Source: Oribacterium sp. UBA3737 (lineage in GTDB: Bacteria; Bacillota_A; Clostridia; Lachnospirales; Lachnospiraceae). From it: a stretch of DNA of 15,379 nucleotides. The notes under the pieces were generated by a model. It was given only the letters and a program-made list of their open reading frames with translations. It did no database searches and was not told the DNA's origin. Made by a program: the position numbers and the translations under genes. Below, in pieces: positions 1 through 5,875 of the stretch. Numbering within the stretch: position 1 is the first letter of the stretch; each line of letters opens with the position of its first letter. The stretch is taken from assembly GCA_002371295.1 (NCBI GenBank), contig DFGZ01000189.1, positions 1 to 15,379 on the forward strand, written 5' to 3'.

Positions 1-476
1 CATGTATCATAATATGTGAAAAATGTTTCACAGGTTAATGTTCCGTCCATATCAAAAACGGCGATTCTATCCTTAACAGGAATGAATCCGTCTGAATTCT
101 CATCAACAGAAGCACTGACGAACTCTACAAGAGACTCCATGGCAGGAGAAGACGGATCCCATTTTGGAAGAGTTCCCTTCTTTTCGTTTTTCTTTTCTTC
201 AATGGAAATGATCTTACCATCATCATGAGAGGTAGTCTCTTCTGTTTCTTTTGCGGCTTCAGTTTCTTTTTCAGTTTCTGTTTCTTTCAACGCTTCAGTC
301 TCTGTGGCTTTTTCTGTTTCTTCAGCTTTTTCCGTTTCTTTCCCTGCTTCAGTCGCATCGCCTTCCGTGCTTTCGGCCTGAGCTTCGGTAACTGCTACAG
401 GAACAGATGTACTTTCACATGCTGTGAGACCGAGTGGCAGAGCCAGTGCCAATAACAGTGAAATAAATTTTTTCAT
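1..476 (-). CDS. HAD-family hydrolase lipoprotein, 3' part outside the window
   Basis: The first 158 residues are visible; the gene continues past the left edge. The start has a GGAGGAAG ribosome-binding site 7 nt upstream. Residues 1-20 form a lipoprotein signal peptide ending in the lipobox LTAC, with Cys20 as the expected lipidated residue, so the protein should be anchored outside the membrane. Residues 30-82 are a low-complexity linker of Glu, Thr, Lys and Ala. The catalytic domain starts around residue 105 (WDPSSPAMESL) and shows HAD motif I, FDMDGTL, with nucleophile Asp142 and acid/base Asp144. Known HAD enzymes with this motif are mostly phosphatases; the substrate cannot be told from this fragment. 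It lies downstream of the aminopropyltransferase gene on the same strand, 181 nt away. The HAD assignment is firm; membership of the upstream operon is doubtful. Confidence 0.88.
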   Translation of the reverse strand, partial: MKKFISLLLALALPLGLTACESTSVPVAVTEAQAESTEGDATEAGKETEKAEETEKATETEALKETETEKETEAAKETEETTSHDDGKIISIEEKKNEKKGTLPKWDPSSPAMESLVEFVSASVDENSDGFIPVKDRIAVFDMDGTLTCETFFTYYDT

Positions 477-657
477 ATTATTTCTTCCTCCGTACTAATA
501 GACACAAACTGTAAGGTAAGTGTTAAACTCGATACAGGAGCGCTTCGCGCTCACTTATATCACATTATGGGCTACCAAAAAAATTTCGACACCCAACATG
601 ATATGTATAAGCCACTTTTCTCTTTTTTTTTCATATTTTTTCAAAAAATATTTTTTA
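477..657. other. AT-rich spacer between speE-like gene and HAD lipoprotein gene
   Basis: Besides the palindrome at 531-561, this spacer holds long A/T runs near the speE stop, including the perfect 14-bp palindrome AAAAAATATTTTTT at 643-656. No open frame with a ribosome-binding site was found. No convincing promoter for the lipoprotein gene could be fixed; a weak TTAACA-like box lies near 521-526 (minus strand). Confidence 0.5.
531..561. repeat. Palindromic element, copy 1
   Basis: A 6-bp perfect stem (GAGCGC, loop TTC, GCGCTC at 538-552) is flanked by GATA on the left and TATC on the right. The left half reads GATACAGGAGCGCTTCGCG and matches the left half of the palindrome at 10240-10281 at 16 of 19 positions. 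It sits between the end of the speE-like gene and the start of the HAD lipoprotein gene. There is no clear T-run on either side, so a dispersed palindromic repeat fits better than a simple terminator. Confidence 0.55.
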
Positions 658-2163
658 TCAGTTCCAAAGCTCCTCTGCTCTGTTGTAGTACTCCATAAGA
701 ACAGGCTTCGTGAGATGGTTCACCTCAACGTCTGTATCAATTTCGTCCTTGCCGAATTTGAAAAGGGCGATGACATTGTCATCCGAAATATATTTTGTCT
801 CAACATCAAAAGAAATCTCTTCGGAAAGCTCTCCTCTGCTGGCCATATTGAAGCCCCAGTCTCCGAAGGCAGGAACCTCCATATGATAAGGCTTTACGTT
901 AAAGCCTTCACTTTCTATAGTCTTGTTTATGCACCAGAATGCCTTGGTGGCATAATAAGGGCTGGTGGACTGAACCACCAGAACGCCTGAATCCGTAAGA
1001 CATCCTGAACACATTCTGTAAAAAATATTGGAATAAAGCTTGTTCAGCACCTCTGTATTTGGATCCGGCAGGTCCACAATTATCACATCATACTGATCTT
1101 TACAGTCCTCAAGATACTCATATGCGTCCATGTTGTAGATATTGAGCTTGTCCGAAAGAAGACTGTTTCCGTTAATTTCCGTCACATTTTTGTTGGTGCT
1201 GCATATCCTTATCATCTCGGAGTCAAGGTCCACGAGATCTATTTTCCTGACTTCCGGATATTTAAGTACCTCACGGACTGCAAGCCCGTCTCCGCCACCC
1301 AGGATAAGGATATTCTCTCTTTTTTTTACCTCGTTCATGGGAACATGTACCAATGCTTCATGATAGCGATATTCGTCAGAGGTTGAGAACTGACAGTTAC
1401 CGTCGATATAGAGCCTTACGTCATCCCTGTGCTTTGTCATGACGATCTTCTGGTACTGGGTCTGCTCAATGAGCACTACTTTATCCCTGTAAAGACCGCT
1501 TTCTATGGATTCCGAAATATTGTCCGCCATGACCATGCCTGCCAGCATCAGGAAGACGAGAGCCACTGCAAGTGTACGGAATACCCTGATATTATCGACT
1601 CTTTTTCCGAATCTCCACATGATGAGCAGTGCTGCAGCTATATTCAGGAATCCGCACAAAAATGAAGTGGCGAAGTATCCGAGCTTCGGGAGAAGTATGA
1701 GTGGAAATGCTATGGAGCCTATAAGTCCGCCAATATAGTCAAAACTGAAGATAGATGAGAGGGTCACCTTCAGATTGTTCTCATCCTGCTCTATGATTCT
1801 GGTCATGACAGGAATCTCGGCTCCTGCAAAGGCTCCGATAATTATTATTTCAAGGTACATGACCATTGCATAATTGGATATATAGATATTGGCAAGGAAA
1901 AGTACCAGGGAACTGATACCTCCGATGACTCCTATTCCGAGCTCTATGGTCACAAAGATGTTGAAAAGATTATTTGAAAAATATTTGGAAACATAGGATC
2001 CGAGTCCCAGTGAAGCCATGTAAAGACCTATGGTCACCGAGTACTGGAGTGTACTGTTTCCTAAAAGATAAGAACTTACTGCGCTGATGATAAGCTCATA
2101 ACACATGGAACACCCTGAGATTATCAGGGTGGTCAGCATCAGAAGTCTGTACTTTTTACTCAT
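658..2163 (-). CDS. Membrane-anchored spermidine synthase-like aminopropyltransferase
   Basis: This 501-residue protein has about seven hydrophobic segments in residues 6-215, then a spermidine synthase fold. SpeE-type features are YHE at 267-269, the AdoMet-fold loop GGGDG at 289-293, VDLD at 311-314, MDA at 345-347 and DLPDP at 364-368, where the conserved Asp residues of the active site lie. The family transfers an aminopropyl group from decarboxylated S-adenosylmethionine to an amine. Soluble SpeE proteins are near 280-300 residues, so the membrane domain is an addition, known in a subset of the family. The open frame reaches 2253, but the start at 2163 has AGGAAGG upstream and begins directly before the first membrane helix; the earlier Met codons have no ribosome-binding site. 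It is the last gene of the block and should use the product of the SpeD-like gene. The acceptor amine is unknown. Confidence 0.88.
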   Translation of the reverse strand: MSKKYRLLMLTTLIISGCSMCYELIISAVSSYLLGNSTLQYSVTIGLYMASLGLGSYVSKYFSNNLFNIFVTIELGIGVIGGISSLVLFLANIYISNYAMVMYLEIIIIGAFAGAEIPVMTRIIEQDENNLKVTLSSIFSFDYIGGLIGSIAFPLILLPKLGYFATSFLCGFLNIAAALLIMWRFGKRVDNIRVFRTLAVALVFLMLAGMVMADNISESIESGLYRDKVVLIEQTQYQKIVMTKHRDDVRLYIDGNCQFSTSDEYRYHEALVHVPMNEVKKRENILILGGGDGLAVREVLKYPEVRKIDLVDLDSEMIRICSTNKNVTEINGNSLLSDKLNIYNMDAYEYLEDCKDQYDVIIVDLPDPNTEVLNKLYSNIFYRMCSGCLTDSGVLVVQSTSPYYATKAFWCINKTIESEGFNVKPYHMEVPAFGDWGFNMASRGELSEEISFDVETKYISDDNVIALFKFGKDEIDTDVEVNHLTKPVLMEYYNRAEELWN

Positions 2164-2289
2164 TAAAAAACGCCTTCCTAAAGGGCTGTAACGCCCAAGA
2201 ATAAAAATTAATATCCGGTCATCCTGAAACGGAATTTTCATTAATGAATCCATTTCTTATCAGGCCTGTTCATCTCAGGATGTACCGGC

Positions 2290-2706
2290 TCACTGAATCA
2301 CACCGCTTACGATGAAAGCCACTCCCATAAAGATTCCGAAGATCATGATTCCTGCAGCCTCATTCTTCTTGCTGAGCTCAACTCCAAAATTGAACTTTGT
2401 GTTCACGAGATCTACGATGAAATAGCCTAACATAAGTGCGATTACTCCGATTCCGGCAAATTCAGCCGTACTGATAACGCCCTGCAGAAGTTCGTGAGCT
2501 TCTGACACTTCAATAGAGATTATAGCTGAACGGATGATAAATCCGAGAGCCATGTATATTCCTGCCGATACCCAGCCTACAGATTTGTTTCCTTCCTGAA
2601 TTTCCTTTGGAAAATCAACCGGGATCAAAAGATCGATGATGAAATAAGCTGCCATCATTACTGCAAGTCCAACTGCAAGATAAACCAATGTTTCAAGTGC
2701 TACCAT
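2290..2706 (-). CDS. DUF350 family membrane protein
   Basis: This is a 138-residue protein, the usual length for DUF350, with four predicted membrane helices (about residues 6-27, 44-64, 77-100 and 116-136). It is an internal duplication: residues 12-63 and 86-137 align, each with a YFI[IV]DL motif at the end of one helix, a charged loop (KEIQEGNKS versus LSKKNEA), then a Gly-rich helix. The longest frame starts at 2850, but the ATG at 2706 has GGAGGA 7 nt upstream and coincides with the start of the conserved domain. DUF350 proteins have no agreed function. They are found beside envelope-stress and polyamine-type genes, for example yjfL in E. coli. Here the gene lies between DUF4178 and the membrane SpeE, which suggests a channel, carrier or scaffold role at the membrane; that role is inference. 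Confidence 0.85.
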   Translation of the reverse strand: MVALETLVYLAVGLAVMMAAYFIIDLLIPVDFPKEIQEGNKSVGWVSAGIYMALGFIIRSAIISIEVSEAHELLQGVISTAEFAGIGVIALMLGYFIVDLVNTKFNFGVELSKKNEAAGIMIFGIFMGVAFIVSGVIQ

Positions 2707-2713
2707 GATAAAT

Positions 2714-2740
2714 TCCTCCGTTTTTGAATCCTCTGTTTTT
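2714..2740. repeat. Tandem duplication at the DUF350 ribosome-binding site
   Basis: Two 12-bp units, TCCTCCGTTTTT (2714-2725) and TCCTCTGTTTTT (2729-2740), differ at one base and are offset by 15 bp. On the minus strand they read as two purine-rich AAAAACnGAGGA blocks; the one closer to the start codon is the ribosome-binding site of the DUF350 gene. This may be a small local duplication. Confidence 0.5.
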
Positions 2741-2885
2741 GGATTATGATTTAAAATATGCTGATGTGTAATTAAAAATTCATTCGCCGGACATACTCTG
2801 AAGATCCGGACGAAATAATTCAGGTTTCTGCGAAAACTATCAAAGCTCACATATCATGAACCGGATATAAATAAGCATTAAAGAT

Positions 2886-3956
2886 TTATTTTCCTCCGCT
2901 GAGTCCTCCGCCTGAGGAATTTCTGGCATTTATGCTGCTCTGCTTGACAGAAGACGAATAACTGTCGAAGTATCCGTTTCCTATGTTATGAATTGTATCT
3001 CCGCTATAGTTTGTGTAAGCGGAAGGCGTGTGGCTAAAGGTACTTGAATCTTTAGAAAAACCGGAACTGTAATAATGGCTCCTGTACCAGTGACTTGTGG
3101 ATTCCGAACTCTTATACGGCGTATTTCCCGATGAATAATTGTATTTTCTGTCAGAGACCTGAATAAGTACTTTATCGGGATCGTCTTCGGCATGATAAAT
3201 AAGACAGTATTCTTTCTTCGTCAATATAGCTATATCCCCGTCTTCCTGTTCATCCTTCTGTGTGACTGATTCGGTATAGCCTTCTATGCCGTTTATTATG
3301 TCTTTTGCGACATTATCCGTGGTGACTATGACATCCAGATACTTGTATACGTCAGCCTTTTGTTTTTCATTGCCTGTTATGGATGTCACATATTCGTACT
3401 TCGCATCCGATTTAACATACTGACTTATGGATTTCGGCCGGTTCATTAAAGCACCGATCAAATCACCTAGCCCGTATAATGCCAAAAATGCTATTGTGAT
3501 GATAACACTGAAACCCATATTGCTTGCAGGCTTTTTATATCCCACAACCTTGATCTCATTCAAATCAAGATACTCCCCCTGGGAATATTCGGTACCGTCA
3601 CTCCACATCTCTACCGATAGGGTCTTTTCTTCCGTCTGATCCTCAAATTCAACGAAGTCTGCAGCCTCTCCCGTATCTACATCCACATCTCCCAGGTGAG
3701 CCACCACCACCTGATGACCCTTATCCACCTCATGCCACTCAGGTCCTACATTGCCGCGAATGTGATTTGCCGCCCAGGAAATAGAGTATTCTTTGTAAAC
3801 ATCATCTATGGAGAGCCATCGCTCTCCTTTGTTTGTCTTAAGCCTGTACTCTGTCCAGGTTTTGTTGCCATCCAAGGTGTTTTTATACCTTATCCACCCT
3901 ATGACATGGGCTTCAAGACCGTCTATATTCAAAATCGATCCTATTTTTATATCCAT
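2886..3956 (-). CDS. DUF4178 domain membrane protein with Ser/Tyr/Gly-rich C-terminal tail
   Basis: The protein has 356 residues. Residues 1-140 resemble DUF4178: a repeated small beta-rich pattern with conserved Trp and Glu (W34..EY, W47LSID, W118). A single membrane helix lies at about 147-170. Residues 178-295 are a soluble region on the other side of the helix (VYKYLDVIVTTDNVAKDI, then a Tyr-rich stretch) that resembles DUF4247, a family I recall next to DUF350 and SpeD genes in Bacillales; this is a weak match by eye. Residues 274-356 are low complexity, rich in Ser, Tyr, Asn and Gly, ending in GGGLSGGK. A GTG start at 3971 is possible, but the ATG at 3956 has GGAGAG 6 nt upstream. The gap to the SpeD-like gene is 17 nt, so the two are surely co-transcribed. 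Function unknown. Confidence 0.75.
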   Translation of the reverse strand: MDIKIGSILNIDGLEAHVIGWIRYKNTLDGNKTWTEYRLKTNKGERWLSIDDVYKEYSISWAANHIRGNVGPEWHEVDKGHQVVVAHLGDVDVDTGEAADFVEFEDQTEEKTLSVEMWSDGTEYSQGEYLDLNEIKVVGYKKPASNMGFSVIITIAFLALYGLGDLIGALMNRPKSISQYVKSDAKYEYVTSITGNEKQKADVYKYLDVIVTTDNVAKDIINGIEGYTESVTQKDEQEDGDIAILTKKEYCLIYHAEDDPDKVLIQVSDRKYNYSSGNTPYKSSESTSHWYRSHYYSSGFSKDSSTFSHTPSAYTNYSGDTIHNIGNGYFDSYSSSVKQSSINARNSSGGGLSGGK

Positions 3957-3973
3957 ACTACTCTCCAACACGG

Positions 3974-4315
3974 TTATTCACCGCTTTTTATGTCCCTTTC
4001 AATGACTTGTATCTTTATTTCTTTTGCCTGAAACAATTCCCTTAACTTTTCAGAAATTCCGTCCACCACAGCATCGGTACATGAAAAAATATCTATGGCG
4101 GCATAACCGTATTCCGGCCATGTGTGAACTGAAAAATGGGAAGTTGTTATCACGGCAAAATAAGTAACTCCTATAGGTTCGAACTCATGGATACATTCCT
4201 CCACTATCTCCGCCTCCACATACTTTATTGCCGTATGTGCAGCCTCTTTTATCCTTTCGGGATCATCTATGATCTCCCCACAGCCGTAAAGATCTGCCAC
4301 AAGCTGTTTTGCCAT
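3974..4315 (-). CDS. SpeD-like pyruvoyl-dependent S-adenosylmethionine decarboxylase proenzyme
   Basis: The 113-residue product has the length and pattern of class 1B AdoMet decarboxylases. Key residues by analogy to the Thermotoga enzyme are all in register: Ser59 (self-cleavage, becomes the pyruvoyl group), His64 and Cys79, within SHFSVHTWPEYGYAAIDIFSC. The residue before Ser59 is Thr, where the family nearly always has Glu, and the processing Ser of the GVS motif is Thr51. The family makes decarboxylated AdoMet, the aminopropyl donor for SpeE. Some SpeD homologs are known to have become ornithine or arginine decarboxylases, so the substrate here is open. The frame extends to 4444, overlapping the upstream gene, but the ATG at 4315 has AAGGAG 7 nt upstream and starts the conserved MAKQLVADLYGCG. 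The gene lies 17 nt before the DUF4178 gene. Confidence 0.87.
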   Translation of the reverse strand: MAKQLVADLYGCGEIIDDPERIKEAAHTAIKYVEAEIVEECIHEFEPIGVTYFAVITTSHFSVHTWPEYGYAAIDIFSCTDAVVDGISEKLRELFQAKEIKIQVIERDIKSGE

Positions 4316-4409
4316 CTGTTGCTCCTTCCATATCCATAATTTTAAAAACCATCTGCTCCCTGATGATTCAGTGTATCCACTTTTATGTATAATCCCATGC
4401 AGTGTTTGA

Positions 4410-4739
4410 TCAGTCACTTTGACTGTGAAGGGTTCCATAGTCATTTTCTGACCTTAGCCTTGGTGCTCCGCATTTTTTGCAGAAAGCCGAGTCTGAACGA
4501 TTATAGGAATCACAGAATTCACAGAGCCAGTCAGGTCTGTCCGTCGTCTTCGCTGCCTGTTCTTCTGTCAATGCAGCCGACCCCGGATCTTTCGGCAGAT
4601 AAAATACTGTGTCTATCCCTCTGGATTTACCGCAATTTGGGCATGTAGCAAACCGGGCTTTTACTCCTTTTGAGCCGCAGAACACACAATCCCATAGTCC
4701 TTCAATTCTTTTTTCTTCCATACTCTCTAAATCCGACAT
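4410..4739 (-). CDS. Double zinc-ribbon protein with a RanBP2-type finger
   Basis: This small protein (109 residues from the ATG at 4739) has two four-cysteine modules. The first is W16, Cys18, Cys21, Cys33, Cys36. The second, W71, Cys73, Cys76, Asn80, Cys87, Cys90 followed by GAPR, fits the RanBP2 finger spacing C-x2-C-x3-N-x6-C-x2-C exactly. Between them lies an acidic and Ala-rich linker. In eukaryotes such fingers bind single-stranded RNA or ubiquitin; the bacterial ligand is unknown and could simply be a protein partner. No membrane segment is present, so it should be cytosolic. The start is uncertain: ATG at 4739, ATG at 4721, ATG at 4754 or TTG at 4760 are possible, and none has a strong ribosome-binding site. 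It is the first gene of the block, 94 nt before the SpeD-like gene. Confidence 0.78.
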   Translation of the reverse strand: MSDLESMEEKRIEGLWDCVFCGSKGVKARFATCPNCGKSRGIDTVFYLPKDPGSAALTEEQAAKTTDRPDWLCEFCDSYNRSDSAFCKKCGAPRLRSENDYGTLHSQSD

Positions 4740-4770
4740 TGTATCGTTTAGCATATACAAGCTGACGATA

Positions 4771-4850
4771 CTTTATGTCATACTACTTTCACTAAATTAT
4801 TAAAAATTACAATTATTGATATGTTACTTAATAATATGACATATGTAAAG
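4771..4850. repeat. Inverted repeat upstream of the zinc-ribbon gene
   Basis: CTTTATGTCATA at 4771-4782 is matched in inverted orientation by TATGACATATGTAAAG at 4835-4850, with a 3-nt insertion (TGT) in the right arm. A smaller nested inverted repeat, ATATGT at 4819-4824 and ACATAT at 4839-4844, shares the right arm. The arms lie where a regulator could bind upstream of the five-gene block. A regulator site is inference; chance repeats are possible in such AT-rich DNA. Confidence 0.35.
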
Positions 4851-4955
4851 TTTCTTGTTTGTAAGCCCTCCGACATGGTATTAAAAAACTAAACGGCTGA
4901 TGATAAATAATCCTGATATTTAAGTAGCGAAGGAATCCTGCTGACTGTTCCTGTG

Positions 4956-4964
4956 TGCTATAAT
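4956..4964 (+). promoter_or_regulatory. Extended -10 promoter for the DUF975 gene
   Basis: TGCTATAAT is a perfect extended -10 element (TGnTATAAT), about 60 nt before the start codon. No good -35 box is found at 17 bp, which is tolerable for an extended -10. Transcription would start near 4971, leaving a leader of about 50 nt. Confidence 0.65.
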
Positions 4965-4983
4965 AGACTGCAAATGATACCTA

Positions 4984-5005
4984 TTGACATTACAGTTGAC
5001 ATTAC
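4984..5005 (+). repeat. Tandem TTGACATTAC direct repeat in the DUF975 leader
   Basis: TTGACATTAC occurs at 4984-4993 and again at 4996-5005, a 12-bp period. It lies between the predicted transcription start and the ribosome-binding site (AAAGGAG at 5011-5017). Although each copy contains a TTGACA hexamer, no -10 box follows at the right distance. It may be an operator or a local duplication. Confidence 0.5.
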
Positions 5006-5023
5006 GTTTGAAAGGAGATCATC

Positions 5024-5731
5024 ATGTGGGACAGAGCGTATGTAAAAGCACAGGGCAAAGCAAGCTTTAAGAGAAACTACCTTAATTCTGTTCTTGTTGC
5101 CCTCATCTATTCATTGTTTTTCATTGCATCAGGTTCATCGGTAAGAGGAAAAAAGATAGACAGGGAAACTTTAAACAATCCTGATTTCATAAAGATATTA
5201 ATGATTATTTTGGCTGTGGTTGGTGTTCTTATCATAATCGGTACTATAATCAAGATTTTTGTGTTCAATCCCCTTGAGGTTGGATGTAACCGGTTTTTCC
5301 TTGTGAACCAGTATGATATTGCCACAATCGGTGAAGTAGGATACAGCTATAAAAACAACTATATGAATGCTGTTTCCGGTATCTTTCTCCGTGATCTGTT
5401 CACATTTCTTGGCTTCATACTGTTTATCATTCCGGGTCTCATACTGGGATACTCCTACAGACTGGTACCCTATATCCTGGCTGATGATCCACAGATCAAA
5501 GGCTCCGATGCCCTGAGGATGTCAAGATCCATGATGCAGGGTCATAAGCTTTCCGCATTTATCTATGACCTTTCATTTATAGGCTGGTATCTTTTGGGAA
5601 TCATCACCTGCGGAATAGCCATTGCATTTTATGTACGTCCCTATAAGCTGAATGCCGACGCAGCCCTTTATCTTGCCATAAAGTCACAGAATGGTTATGA
5701 ACAGAAACAGCCGGAACAGTTTGGTATCTAA
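5024..5731 (+). CDS. DUF975 family integral membrane protein
   Basis: This 235-residue protein begins with the family-typical AKGKASFKRNY-like segment (here VKAQGKASFKRNYLNS, residues 8-23). Hydrophobic segments lie at about 24-38, 57-78, 120-150 and 184-209. The conserved block IIPGLILGYSYRLVPYILADDP (about 137-158) followed by ALRMSRSMMQGHK is typical of DUF975 proteins of Firmicutes. The function of the family is unknown. The start codon has a strong AAAGGAG site 6 nt upstream. It is a single-gene transcript, with its own promoter upstream and a hairpin downstream, divergent from the polyamine-type block. Shared regulation with that block is possible but not shown. Confidence 0.85.
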   Translation: MWDRAYVKAQGKASFKRNYLNSVLVALIYSLFFIASGSSVRGKKIDRETLNNPDFIKILMIILAVVGVLIIIGTIIKIFVFNPLEVGCNRFFLVNQYDIATIGEVGYSYKNNYMNAVSGIFLRDLFTFLGFILFIIPGLILGYSYRLVPYILADDPQIKGSDALRMSRSMMQGHKLSAFIYDLSFIGWYLLGIITCGIAIAFYVRPYKLNADAALYLAIKSQNGYEQKQPEQFGI

Positions 5732-5771
5732 TCGAAAACATTGAATCTTTAATCCTGGTTTAAGGCATATT

Positions 5772-5808
5772 AACAAAGGACCTCTGTCCATGACAGAGGT
5801 CCTTTGTT
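5772..5808. terminator. Bidirectional hairpin terminator between DUF975 and sbcC
   Basis: A perfect 17-bp stem (5772-5788 with 5792-5808, loop CAT) stands between two convergent genes. The T-run is weak on the plus strand (GTTGTTCGTATATTC) and absent on the minus strand, but the position and stem strength support a terminator for both transcripts. Confidence 0.8.
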
Positions 5809-5875
5809 GTTCGTATATTCTTTAATTGATTTTATCTCTATGACTTACTGATAAAAATGTGAATGATGTCAGTCT

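Larger units (their letters stand above)
4740..5023. other. Divergent regulatory spacer between zinc-ribbon gene and DUF975 gene
   Basis: This AT-rich spacer separates two divergent genes. It holds an inverted repeat close to the zinc-ribbon gene (4771-4850), an extended -10 box for the DUF975 gene (4956-4964) and a 10-bp direct repeat in the presumed leader (4984-5005). No clear -10/-35 pair was found for the minus-strand block. No RNA gene was recognised. Confidence 0.5.

Noticed and set aside
2176..2189. Small hairpin GGGCTGTAACGCCC between the DUF350 and speE-like genes
   Set aside because: The stem is only 4 bp and no T-run follows directly, so it is not a credible terminator.
2164..2253. 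Longer speE-like frame starting at 2253
   Set aside because: No ribosome-binding site precedes the earlier Met codons, while the ATG at 2163 has one and directly precedes the first membrane helix. Not fully excluded.
2707..2850. Longer DUF350 frame starting at 2850
   Set aside because: The extra 48 residues are not part of the family and run through the ribbon of purines that serves as ribosome-binding site for the ATG at 2706.
4316..4444. Longer SpeD-like frame starting at 4444 and overlapping the zinc-ribbon gene
   Set aside because: The ATG at 4315 has an AAGGAG site and starts the conserved domain; the extra 43 residues match nothing in the family.
4779..4877. Minus-strand frame for a 32-residue hydrophobic peptide in the divergent spacer
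   Set aside because: It lacks a ribosome-binding site before its ATG and lies in AT-rich DNA, where hydrophobic frames arise by chance.
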